Shown one piece after another: positions 1 to 7,215 of a DNA stretch of 64,000 nucleotides. The stretch lies in the NCBI RefSeq assembly GCF_003268395.1, contig NZ_LQXQ01000019.1:1-64000 (forward strand). Reading direction: 5' to 3'. How positions within the stretch are numbered: position 1 is the stretch's first letter; the number at the start of each line of letters is the position of its first letter. Under the pieces are notes generated by a model, which saw only the letters and a list, made by a program, of their open reading frames with translations, ran no database searches and had not been told where the DNA came from. The position numbers were made by a program, and so were the translations under genes. The DNA comes from Acinetobacter sp. CFCC 10889 (GTDB taxonomy: Bacteria > Pseudomonadota > Gammaproteobacteria > Pseudomonadales > Moraxellaceae).

Positions 1-2113
1 GGCAAATACAACTGCAGGTACCGCAAAAAATACGGCAGATGCAGCAAATGCAGCAGCTTCAAATGCGGGTAAAACAGCAAATGATGCAAAGGACTCTGCA
101 ACGACTGCTTTGACCAATGCTGCAACTGCGCTCAGTAAAGCAACAGCAGCTGCGGATCAATCCAGTGCTAATGCGAAAGACATTACATCAATCAATGCAC
201 AACTTACAGATAAAGCCAGTGCAGGAGCTTTGTCAGAGTTGCAAGCAGATGTGAAAGAAATTGATGGTGTAGTGACTGCCAATGCACAAAAGCTAGATGG
301 GGTTTATGCACAGATTTCACCTGTAACTGCGGATTCAACTGAGCTGACAGTTGATAGCTCATCAAATCAAGCAGGATCTTGGACTTTACAAAGTGCATTT
401 GCTGAAGGTGATCTAGTTTTAAGTCAACGCATTGATACTGTGTCTGCTTCTGTTGCCACTAGTGCTGCATTAATACAGTCAGAAACGACAGCACGTGCAG
501 ATGGTGATAGCGCCAATGCTCAGGCATTGAATCTTTATAAAGTCAGTAATGATTCAGCACTTGCCGCTGTATCTGAAAAAGTGAATGTTAATACAACTGA
601 TAATGCTGCGAATGCTTCAAAAATTACAGCATTAGATAGCCGTTTAGTTGTTGCTGAATCAGATGCAAGTACAGCAAAAACCAATGCAGCGACTGCGGTG
701 AGCAAAGCTGAAACAGCAGTGACTCAGGCTGGATCAGCAGTGTCTACAGCAAACCAAGCGACCGCCACAGCTCAAGCTGCGGACTCTTTAGCGAAGTCTG
801 CAAATACAACCGCAGGTATCGCAAAAAACACAGCAGATGCAGCAAATACGGCAGCTTCAAATGCAGGTAAAACTGCCAATGATGCGAAGGATTCTGCAAT
901 AACTGCTTTGACCAATGCTGCAACTGCATTAACCAAAGCGAATGCAGCAGCAACAGAATCAAGCGCAAATGCATCAAAAATTGATTCATTAACTGTTGAT
1001 TTGGCAGGTAAAGCCAGTGCAGGCGCTTTAGACTCTGTGAAAACAGATGTGAAAAATCAAGGAGATAAAATAACTGCAAATACAGAGCGCTTGAATGGTG
1101 TGTATGCAAAAGTTACACCAGTAACTTCCGATACAACAAAGCTAACTGCAGATAGTAGCACTGTGGATGCTGGCTCATGGACACTACAATCAGCTTTCGC
1201 TGAAAGTGATTTGGCTTTAAGTCAGCGCATTGATATTACGCAAGCGCAAGTGAATGACAATAAAGCTGCAATTGTGACTGAGCAAACAGCACGAGTTGAT
1301 GCAGATTCAGCCATTGGTCAGCGTATTGATGTTGTGCAGTCTGATTTTCAAAACAATAAATCTGTTGTTGATAGTCAGATCAAGACCCTATCAGATGCGC
1401 AATCAGCACAGTCGAGTCGAATTGATACGGTTCAAGCATCTACTGCAACAGCTCAAACGACTGCAAATGATGCGTTATCCAAAGCAAATACGGCAAATAC
1501 CAATCTTGCGACTGTACAGACCAAAGTTGATGCGGTCACAACTGCACAATCTGCGACGGCTTCAAAAGTTGATACGATTCAGTCAACTGTGAATGGAAAT
1601 ACAGCAAGTATTCAAGCTCAACAAACATCAATCAATGGCTTGACTGCACGGGCAACATTGAAGTTGCAATCGGGTAATTTGATTGGTGGTGTGGGTATTG
1701 AAAATGACAGCAAAACTGTTGATTTCATCATCCAAGCCAATAAGTTTGCAATTGGTGCACCCAGTGGCGTTTCAGGTGTTTCTAATGCTTATGCATTTAT
1801 TTACCAATCTACAGCATCAACTTTGCCGAATGGTACGATTATTCCAAAAGGTCTTTATTTGGATGATGCGTATATTGGATCAATCAATGCTAATAAAATT
1901 CACGCTGATAGCTTAAGTGCAATCAGTGCGAAACTTGGCACGATTTACTCCGATAACTATGTGCAAAACAAATCAGGTTGGGCAATTAGCAGTAAAACGG
2001 GAACATTTGAAATGAATAGCTCAACAAGTCAAAGTCAAACACAAGTGTCTGGTAATGGTTTAAGAGTGATTGATAGTAATGGTGTTGTGCGAATTGAAAT
2101 CGGAGAGTGGTAA
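1..2113 (+). CDS. Phage tail-tip (host-specificity, J-like) fibre protein, C-terminal part, 5' partial
   Basis: The reading frame is open from base 2 through the left edge, so the TTG at 110 is not the start. The visible part is rich in Ala, Thr, Ser and Asn. It contains two copies of a unit of about 266 residues, the second beginning at base 800. Both copies have a SWTLQSAFAE-type motif and a KASAGAL motif, and the first 45 residues of each are nearly identical. The last 150 residues (IIQANKFAIGAP, then GLYLDDAYIGSINANKI) match the C-terminal domain of lambda J-type tail-tip proteins (DUF1983 type), which contact the host receptor. The following gene overlaps its stop codon, as expected in a tail operon. 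Confidence 0.85.
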   Translation, partial: ANTTAGTAKNTADAANAAASNAGKTANDAKDSATTALTNAATALSKATAAADQSSANAKDITSINAQLTDKASAGALSELQADVKEIDGVVTANAQKLDGVYAQISPVTADSTELTVDSSSNQAGSWTLQSAFAEGDLVLSQRIDTVSASVATSAALIQSETTARADGDSANAQALNLYKVSNDSALAAVSEKVNVNTTDNAANASKITALDSRLVVAESDASTAKTNAATAVSKAETAVTQAGSAVSTANQATATAQAADSLAKSANTTAGIAKNTADAANTAASNAGKTANDAKDSAITALTNAATALTKANAAATESSANASKIDSLTVDLAGKASAGALDSVKTDVKNQGDKITANTERLNGVYAKVTPVTSDTTKLTADSSTVDAGSWTLQSAFAESDLALSQRIDITQAQVNDNKAAIVTEQTARVDADSAIGQRIDVVQSDFQNNKSVVDSQIKTLSDAQSAQSSRIDTVQASTATAQTTANDALSKANTANTNLATVQTKVDAVTTAQSATASKVDTIQSTVNGNTASIQAQQTSINGLTARATLKLQSGNLIGGVGIENDSKTVDFIIQANKFAIGAPSGVSGVSNAYAFIYQSTASTLPNGTIIPKGLYLDDAYIGSINANKIHADSLSAISAKLGTIYSDNYVQNKSGWAISSKTGTFEMNSSTSQSQTQVSGNGLRVIDSNGVVRIEIGEW

Positions 2114-2445
2114 TGCTGAAGATTAGAGATGAGCAAGGACGTTTAGTGCTTGATGATCAAATGTTGGTTGGGAGGTATTTAACAAGTTTGGAAATCGCTT
2201 GGAATGATAAAAGTGAACATCAGGTGGTACATGAAGGCTTTTCGAAAGGAAAGCCTTTTTTTCAGATCTACAATCCGAATTCGCATTACTTAAATTGTTA
2301 TAGCTCAGTTTTTGGTAATCACTCATATATTGATATTCAATTTTCAGGAAATACAGCTGTATGCAAGCAAATTTTTGCAGATGGCGTGGGGGATTCATTT
2401 GTCGATATGAAGAAAAACATTGTGATCTATTTTGGAATTTATTGA
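2113..2445 (+). CDS. Unknown phage tail-region protein (110 aa)
   Basis: The ATG at 2113 overlaps the TAA of the tail fibre gene, which argues for translational coupling; a GTG two codons upstream is possible but less likely. The product is a soluble 110-residue protein with no signal peptide or membrane segment. It begins MLKIRDEQGRLVL, resembling the short beta-rich strand found at the end of many tail-fibre accessory proteins. No family is recognised. Its position between the tail fibre and another unknown gene suggests a structural or assembly role in the tail tip, which is inference from context only. Confidence 0.65.
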   Translation: MLKIRDEQGRLVLDDQMLVGRYLTSLEIAWNDKSEHQVVHEGFSKGKPFFQIYNPNSHYLNCYSSVFGNHSYIDIQFSGNTAVCKQIFADGVGDSFVDMKKNIVIYFGIY

Positions 2446-3092
2446 TGGCGATTAAGTTTTTTATTAAATCAAAAAATGGCAATGCTTTGATTGATGACAC
2501 ATATCGAACTCTTTCATTAACTTCGGTAAGAACAATAGCACAAAGCAATAACATTGAAATTAAGCGTAATAGCTTTTCAGTTTTGGCTTTGTCATGTCAA
2601 ACCGAAGGCGTGATGATGCTTGGTGCAAGTTATGCGAATGGTTTTTCTTGGAAGTCGCTCGATCACTATACAACCAAAGGTGAGCTGAAAATTTATGAGT
2701 TTAGTGATGTTGAAGTTTTAAGAGATCCTGTTGGCATCAATATTCGAAACTCGCTTGGTGTTCTTGTTTTTTCATCAAAATTAAAGCCACTGCGGGTTGT
2801 ACATCATCAAAGTGGTGTGATTAAAGATGTTTGGCAAGATGAGGTTTTATATGAAGCCAATCTTGATCCTTCTCGAAAATATGCAGTTGTTTTAGGAAAT
2901 CTACCATTTAGTTTGTCTGTTAGTCGTGATGTGGTGTATGCGCGAGCCTTGACAATCACGACACAAGATAACGGTTATACAAAAGTGCAATTTAAACAAT
3001 TTAGCTATGAAGCACAAACCGGTGCAGTCCGAGGAAATATTGCTGTTTCAGGTTTTTACAGCTTTCAGATTATTGATGTCACAACCTATTAA
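2445..3092 (+). CDS. Unknown phage tail-region protein (215 aa)
   Basis: I chose the ATG at 2445 because it overlaps the TGA of the upstream gene by one base. The longer open frame from 2361 would overlap that gene by 85 bases and reads as unrelated sequence. The protein is soluble and rich in beta-forming residues (for example GELKIYEFSDVEVL and ARALTITTQDNGYTKV) and has no membrane segment. It lies directly after the tail-tip fibre and an unknown gene, and before the lysis genes. A minor tail or receptor-binding accessory role is plausible but rests on position alone. Confidence 0.65.
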   Translation: MAIKFFIKSKNGNALIDDTYRTLSLTSVRTIAQSNNIEIKRNSFSVLALSCQTEGVMMLGASYANGFSWKSLDHYTTKGELKIYEFSDVEVLRDPVGINIRNSLGVLVFSSKLKPLRVVHHQSGVIKDVWQDEVLYEANLDPSRKYAVVLGNLPFSLSVSRDVVYARALTITTQDNGYTKVQFKQFSYEAQTGAVRGNIAVSGFYSFQIIDVTTY

Positions 3093-3100
3093 GAGGTCAT

Positions 3101-3262
3101 ATGAATGCAATTTTATTAAATGAGCACAGCAGATTGATGCGTGAAATGATGATGTATGCAATGAAAGACAGTATGGCTGAAAAACTGCAAGTCGGGCCTG
3201 TCTGTCAAGTCTTCGAGCTTGGTAATGCTTGGTTGTTGCACTGTAGTTATTTATTTTTTTAA
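3101..3262 (+). CDS. Small prophage protein (53 aa)
   Basis: An ATG follows an AGAGGT ribosome-binding site at 3092-3097, and the frame runs to TAA at 3260-3262. The product begins MNAILLNEHSRLM and carries a cluster of methionines in its first 25 residues. There is no clear membrane segment until a short hydrophobic tail (WLLHCSYLFF). It fills exactly the gap between the 215-residue tail protein and the coiled-coil membrane protein, and the ribosome-binding site and spacing support real translation. Function unknown. Confidence 0.6.
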   Translation: MNAILLNEHSRLMREMMMYAMKDSMAEKLQVGPVCQVFELGNAWLLHCSYLFF

Positions 3263-3277
3263 AAGGGGTGCACAGCC

Positions 3278-3634
3278 ATGGCTGAAAATGAAACATATGG
3301 GTTAAGAGTCGAAAAAAAGATTGATGCAATGCAATCTGATATTCGAACTTTATCAGATCACGTAACGCGGCTGACTTTTATTAATGAAGCACACAAATCA
3401 GCAAGTGAAGAAAACAGAAAAGATATTGATTCAATTGATCTTAAAGTTTCAGCACTTGAGCATAAATCGTCGATGCAAGACGGTGGCATTTCAGTCATTA
3501 AAATTATTTTAGGTTTATTCGCTGGATCTATTATTTCTGCATGTATTTGGGTTGGATCATCAATCATTCAAATGAATCAAGAGTTATCTCTTTTTAAAGA
3601 AAAAGTCGCAAGACTTGAGGAAGTTAGTAAATGA
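3278..3634 (+). CDS. Coiled-coil, single-TM phage lysis-region protein (holin-associated type)
   Basis: The 118-residue product has a charged coiled-coil first half (about residues 8-65), one hydrophobic segment (about 72-95, IIQ at its end) and a short charged C-terminal helix. This layout resembles XhlA-type haemolysin/holin-associated proteins and spanin-like accessories. An AAAAGGGG ribosome-binding site precedes the ATG. Its last four bases overlap the ATGA start of the amidase gene, so the two should be translationally coupled. It could help deliver or control the endolysin. Holin activity itself is inferred, not shown by the sequence. Confidence 0.7.
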   Translation: MAENETYGLRVEKKIDAMQSDIRTLSDHVTRLTFINEAHKSASEENRKDIDSIDLKVSALEHKSSMQDGGISVIKIILGLFAGSIISACIWVGSSIIQMNQELSLFKEKVARLEEVSK

Positions 3635-4380
3635 AATTAATCAATGAAAACCCATGGCAATATTTGTCAGTAAAGCTCCCGATGTTGGGGGCTTTTTTAT
3701 TGCTTGTTGTTATTCCAGCGCTGCAGTGGGCGCTGGATTATCAGTTGGTCCCGGATAAGTATGAAGTGGTAATTATAGGTACGGTTCTGCCACTTTTGAC
3801 ATGGATTGGTCGCAAGATTGCACAGCCGAATTTGCACAATGTAAATCAATTTGTCACAGTGACAGCAGGACACTCGAATGTAGATCCGGGAGCAGTCAAC
3901 GGAAAATTTAAAGAAGCTGAACTTGTTACAAAGTTCCGTAATGCGGTTGCTCATTATTTAAAAGAAGCAAACATTGCAATTAAAACAGACGGTGTTGGTA
4001 CTGATAACCAAAATTTGAATACAGCAATTAAGTTGATTAAAGGTTCTGATGTTGCAATTGAATTTCACATGAATGCAGCAGCAAATAAGTCAGCGTATGG
4101 CATTGAAACCATTGCACTACCAAAAGATAAAAAATTAGCTCAGGATTTATCAAAAGTTGTGGCCAAAGCTTTTAATTCTAAATTGCGTGGTGATGAAGGT
4201 TGGATTGATCAAAGTCAGTCGGCTCGTGGAAAATTAGGATTTATCAGCAATGGCGGCTTAATCGTTGAACTTGGTTTTATTTCAAATGAAGCTGAGTTGA
4301 AAACGTTTAATGAAAAATATTGGTTGGCTGCACGTGATGTTGCTGATGTTTTGATTAAATATAAGAAAGCACTCAATTGA
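3631..4380 (+). CDS. Membrane-anchored N-acetylmuramoyl-L-alanine amidase (endolysin, Amidase_3 family)
   Basis: The 249-residue enzyme should cut the bond between MurNAc and the stem peptide of peptidoglycan during lysis. The N-terminus has two hydrophobic segments (about residues 13-36 and 44-60), an unusual holin-like or signal-anchor addition. The Amidase_3 domain covers about 74-246. Zinc ligands appear to be H81 (TAGHSN), E95 (FKEAEL) and H146 (EFHMNA), and the catalytic glutamate is E213 (VELGFISN). The gene overlaps the coiled-coil membrane protein gene by 4 bases. The stop codon lies inside a 34-base perfect palindrome that forms the terminator. Confidence 0.9.
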   Translation: MKLINENPWQYLSVKLPMLGAFLLLVVIPALQWALDYQLVPDKYEVVIIGTVLPLLTWIGRKIAQPNLHNVNQFVTVTAGHSNVDPGAVNGKFKEAELVTKFRNAVAHYLKEANIAIKTDGVGTDNQNLNTAIKLIKGSDVAIEFHMNAAANKSAYGIETIALPKDKKLAQDLSKVVAKAFNSKLRGDEGWIDQSQSARGKLGFISNGGLIVELGFISNEAELKTFNEKYWLAARDVADVLIKYKKALN

Positions 4381-4393
4381 GTGCTTTCTTATA
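4360..4393. terminator. Perfect palindrome, bidirectional terminator at end of endolysin gene
   Basis: Two 17-base arms without a spacer (TATAAGAAAGCACTCAA and its complement) are centred on the amidase stop codon. They lie between the amidase and the convergent gene at 4405-4770. The short T/A-rich flanks allow termination on either strand. Confidence 0.7.
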
Positions 4394-4404
4394 AAAAGTA
4401 ACAA

Positions 4405-4770
4405 TTAGTTATTTTCAGATTCTTCGATTGCTTTACGAATTTTATCATTTTGTTTACAAATATGCTTGTGGAATATGACAGCCTCAAGCTCATCATCTTC
4501 ATTTTTGATATTTTCAATAGCTAATAATAATTTATCTATTGCGTAAAACATTGTCTTAAATTCGTAATCGAAATATGAGTTATCATAAATAGACTTTTGA
4601 TCGATAACAGCTTTTAGTTTCTGAAAATTTTCTTTATGTGATTTTAATAGGCTTTTAGCTAAATCTGTATCTACACCCGGTTCTTTAAAAATTGCACTTC
4701 CTGATTTCTCTAAGACATATAAAGATTCAGGACCAATAGTTTCAATTGCGATTTTAGATGTTGAAAACAT
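4405..4770 (-). CDS. Opposite-strand prophage gene of unknown function (121 aa), moron-like
   Basis: I chose the ATG at 4770 because a GAGAA ribosome-binding site lies just upstream on the minus strand; the open frame extends 20 codons further without support. The protein is soluble and helical (for example LLKSHKENFQKLKAVI), with an acidic, lysine-rich C-terminus. It is transcribed against the late genes from its own sigma-70-like promoter and ends at the shared palindrome. It also sits next to the attachment site. This is the usual arrangement of lysogenic conversion genes expressed from a silent prophage. No family is recognised. Confidence 0.65.
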   Translation of the reverse strand: MFSTSKIAIETIGPESLYVLEKSGSAIFKEPGVDTDLAKSLLKSHKENFQKLKAVIDQKSIYDNSYFDYEFKTMFYAIDKLLLAIENIKNEDDELEAVIFHKHICKQNDKIRKAIEESENN

Positions 4771-4802
4771 GATTATTCTCATTAAGTATATATGGTTCAT
4801 TT

Positions 4803-4830
4803 TATATACTGTCTGTAAGGGATAAGTCAA
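4803..4830 (-). promoter_or_regulatory. Sigma-70-like promoter for the 4405-4770 gene
   Basis: On the minus strand TTGACT (4830-4825) is followed after 16 bases by TATATA (4808-4803), about 33 bases before the ATG at 4770. Two further TTGACA-like hexamers lie upstream. The promoter points away from the attachment site. Confidence 0.55.
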
Positions 4831-4866
4831 TAAGACTTAATCGTGTCAAAATCATGTCAATAAAAA

Positions 4867-4887
4867 AGCCACTTTATAAAAGTGGCT
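4867..4887 (-). terminator. Terminator following the tmRNA-like 3' end
   Basis: A perfect 9-base stem (AGCCACTTT / AAAGTGGCT, loop ATA) is followed on the minus strand by TTTTTTATT. It begins 18 bases after the CCA end of the tRNA-like element at 4906-4931, the normal spacing for a terminator of that RNA. Confidence 0.7.
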
Positions 4888-4905
4888 GATTTATTTAAGG
4901 AATTT

Positions 4906-4931
4906 TGGTGGAGATGGCGGGAGTTGAACCC
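4906..4931 (-). other. 3' end of a tmRNA-like (or tRNA) gene: T loop, acceptor strand and CCA
   Basis: The minus strand reads GGGTTCAACTCCCGCC then ATCTCCACCA. This is nearly identical to the 3' end of bacterial tmRNA, which ends with the same T loop and CTCCACCA. The upstream sequence does not form the rest of a tRNA: the T stem is mismatched and no matching 5' acceptor strand (GGAGATG or GGGGATG) lies within 100 bases. It is therefore a fragment, probably an attachment-site copy carried by a phage that targets ssrA. A tRNA gene end is the alternative. Confidence 0.55.
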
Positions 4932-5053
4932 TCATCTGAGTTCGTCCAGTAAAGTTGTCCAGTTTTATGCTTTATGTTTTGATTGCAACTAAATTGCAAA
5001 CATAGAATTTTAAAAAAATATAAGACATTGAATTATAATTATTATTTTTGTTT

Positions 5054-5116
5054 TTAAGTCCAATCCATCATCGGTGCAACCGAAATGCGAGGCTGTAAAG
5101 ATTGGAGATCAGACAT
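5054..5116 (-). pseudogene. dusA: dusA 5' fragment (tRNA-dihydrouridine synthase A), cut by prophage integration
   Basis: The minus strand from ATG 5116 encodes MSDLQSLQPRISVAPMMDWT and then stops. RISVAPMMDWT is the conserved N-terminal FMN-barrel start of DusA, which reduces uridines 20 and 20a of tRNA. Only 20 of about 330 codons remain. The rest should lie at the far end of the prophage, where such phages usually restore the reading frame with a new start. The native dusA promoter must lie in 5117-5320. Confidence 0.85.
5057..5095. other. Probable prophage attachment site (att) within dusA codons 8-20
   Basis: DusA coding sequence is intact from codon 1 to the threonine of MMDWT and then becomes AT-rich phage arm sequence. 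The recombination core must therefore lie at or just before codon 20. The second copy is expected outside the window at the other prophage end. Confidence 0.6.
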
Positions 5117-5322
5117 AACATAACCCAAAAGGAGCAAAACGAGAGCGCAAATTATACGTGTTTTAGCACAAAATCTACAGTGCTGTGATGAAGTGCAATT
5201 TTTGCAAAAAATGTCATGATTGTGTTTTATTAATTTTTAATAAAATTAAATATTTAAACTTGAGCCACAGCTTAAACTTCAGTAATGTAATTTGATAAAT
5301 ACAGAGAATGGAGTGATAAATC

Positions 5323-5967
5323 ATGTTGGTTTTAGAGGAAACTTACAAAAGTAAGAAAGCACAAAATTCAGACCAATTTAATTTAAGAATTCATCGAGGG
5401 TTGAGTTGGCTAAAACAAGCTATATTATTAGATGAAAGTTTAGATTTAAAATTTATCAGTCTATGGATTGCATTCAATGCTATTTATGCACAAGATGGTG
5501 ATGAAATCAAAGATCGACAACAGTTTAGACAATTTTTATTAGAACTTTGTCAGGCAGATGCTGAACATAAGATTTATCATTTAATTTGGACTAAGTACAG
5601 CCATGCGATACGGATTTTGCTTGATAATCCTTATACGTTTCAACCATTTTGAGACTATCAAAACCAGAAAATAAGTCAACAAGATTGGAAAACTAGCTTC
5701 GAGAAAGATAAAAATAAAGTACATCGTGCCTTACAACAAAAAGACAGTGTAGAAGTGTTATATGTGATTTTTAATCGTCTCTATACCTTGCGTAATCAAA
5801 TTATGCATGGTGGTTCAACTTATAACAGTTCAGTAAATCGTGCACAGATCCAAGATGGGTGTAATATTTTAACGGCTTTGTTGCCTGCGTTTATGCATAT
5901 TTTATTGGAAAATGAAAAAATTATAGATTTAGGAAAACCTTTTTATCCTGTAGTACAAGTATCTTAG
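5323..5967 (+). pseudogene. HEPN (Apea-like) domain protein gene interrupted by one in-frame TGA
   Basis: One reading frame of 215 codons is interrupted only by the TGA at 5650-5652, after residue 109. Both halves are in the same frame and the junction (NPYTFQPF-stop-DYQNQ) suggests a TGG-to-TGA change at a tryptophan. The N-terminal half has FISLWIAFNAIYAQ and the C-terminal half has RLYTLRNQIMHGG. The latter carries the Rx4H motif (RNQIMH) of HEPN nucleic-acid-binding or ribonuclease domains. The catalytic motif falls after the stop, so the truncated product would be inactive. It stands alone next to the prophage and ends at a good terminator. Confidence 0.75.
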
Positions 5968-5974
5968 GTTATAA

Positions 5975-6001
5975 AAAATCCCTCAAAACTTGAGGGATTT
6001 T
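5975..6001. terminator. Bidirectional terminator between HEPN pseudogene and MFS gene
   Basis: A 12-base stem (AAAATCCCTCAA / TTGAGGGATTTT) with a 3-base loop has A and T tracts on the two sides. It serves the two convergent genes. Confidence 0.85.
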
Positions 6002-6009
6002 GATTGATT

Positions 6010-7197
6010 CTAAGCTTGAATTTTATTTAAAAATAACCGATCTAAGAGTGCAAAAAAGGCTGAACCAAAAACTAAACATAAACCTACGATACAAGTCATC
6101 GTCCAACCACCATGATGCCAAGCATACACACCGAGTGCTGAACCGCATGCACCACCTGTAAAATAAGCAGTCATATAAATTGAATTAATACGAGATTTTG
6201 CATCAGGACGTAAACGGAAAATAATATTTTGATTACTGCTATGCACAATGGCTAAACCCAAGCTAATCACACCATAACCGATGATATAACTGATCAGTGA
6301 TGTACCACCAAAATATAAAAAACCCCAACTACAGGCTAAAATTATCACACCGATTAACGTTAAACTGTTGGTATAACCTTTGTCCGCAATTTTACCGATT
6401 TTTGTGGTGCTGAGTGCGCCAAAGACACCAATAAGGGTTGCAACACCCACCATAACATCAGGCAACTCAAAAGGTTTTGATGTGAGTAAAACAGCAATGG
6501 TAGAGAATAAAATACTCATGGCAGCAAAGGCAAAACCACCAATCAACGAACGGTACACCAAGCGCTTTTCTTGCACAATTAAAGTCGCCATCGACTGAAA
6601 TATTTTGCCATAACTCATTTTAAATGTTGGCACAGCAGGTAAACGTGTCAGTAATAAAAATGCTAAAATTAACATTAAAATTGCACTAACAGCATAGATG
6701 ACTTTCCAGTGGAATAAGTTAGAAAGTAAGCCTGCCAAACTGGTTGAAAGCAATAAACCGACCAATAAGCCACTCATCAAAAAGCCAACCACTTCGCCTG
6801 TTTTTTCAGGTTTGACAGCCATAGTTGCCAGTGGAATCAAGACTTGTGCAGCGACAGAAAATAATCCTGCAATGACTGTACCGACCCAAAGCATGGGTAA
6901 GTTCACAGCAAAGGCGCAGAGCAATAAGCCGATTGAAGCAAAAAACATCAGTAAAGGAATAAACTTGGTTTTATTGACAATATCACCCACAGGTACAATC
7001 AATAATAACCCTAAAGCATAGGAGACTTGTGCAAAGGTCACAGTCAAAGCCACTTGTGACTCAGGAACTTGAAAATATTGTTGAATTGAATGTACCAAAG
7101 GTTGGCAATAATAATTCACACCTGCACATAAACCGCAGGCGATCGCCATTAGCCACAATAATGCTTTATTTTGGCTAATATCGAGTTGAGGTTGCAT
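6010..7197 (-). CDS. MFS transporter, probable multidrug or small-molecule exporter
   Basis: The 395-residue protein has about 12 hydrophobic segments with the usual central break (about residue 200) and is of normal MFS length. The loop after the second helix reads PVGDIVNKTKFIP, the DHA1-type version of MFS motif A. The start has TTTTATGCAACC context directly after the Rid-like gene, which ends 18 bases upstream; the two form one transcript. That transcript is driven by a SoxR-type promoter, so the pump is likely induced by redox-cycling compounds. Its substrate cannot be read from the sequence. Confidence 0.88.
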   Translation of the reverse strand: MQPQLDISQNKALLWLMAIACGLCAGVNYYCQPLVHSIQQYFQVPESQVALTVTFAQVSYALGLLLIVPVGDIVNKTKFIPLLMFFASIGLLLCAFAVNLPMLWVGTVIAGLFSVAAQVLIPLATMAVKPEKTGEVVGFLMSGLLVGLLLSTSLAGLLSNLFHWKVIYAVSAILMLILAFLLLTRLPAVPTFKMSYGKIFQSMATLIVQEKRLVYRSLIGGFAFAAMSILFSTIAVLLTSKPFELPDVMVGVATLIGVFGALSTTKIGKIADKGYTNSLTLIGVIILACSWGFLYFGGTSLISYIIGYGVISLGLAIVHSSNQNIIFRLRPDAKSRINSIYMTAYFTGGACGSALGVYAWHHGGWTMTCIVGLCLVFGSAFFALLDRLFLNKIQA

Positions 7198-7215
7198 AAA
7201 AGCTCCGCATGGGTT

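Larger units (their letters stand above)
1..5060. mobile_element. Right end of a prophage integrated in the 5' end of dusA (left part outside window)
   Basis: The genes run in late-phage order: tail-tip fibre, accessory tail proteins, a coiled-coil membrane protein, an endolysin, then an opposite-strand gene beside the attachment site. Immediately to the right lie the first 20 codons of dusA on the minus strand, cut off abruptly. Integration at the dusA 5' end is a known strategy of Acinetobacter and other proteobacterial prophages. No integrase, repressor, capsid or terminase is visible, so they must lie left of the window. The exact crossover is not known; it should fall within about 5057-5095. 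Confidence 0.85.

Noticed and set aside
1..1600. CRISPR-like or direct repeat array
   Set aside because: The repeated stretches are coding, in one frame, and lack spacers of regular size.
110..2113. TTG at 110 as the start of the tail fibre gene
   Set aside because: The frame is open to base 2 and the first residues repeat the unit at base 800, so the gene starts left of the window.
4900..5000. A complete tRNA gene on the minus strand
   Set aside because: Only the T loop and 3' acceptor strand with CCA are present; no 5' acceptor strand or D arm is found upstream.
5650..5652. Selenocysteine or programmed readthrough at TGA in the HEPN gene
   Set aside because: No SECIS-like hairpin follows the TGA and no other selenoprotein feature is visible; a nonsense mutation is simpler.
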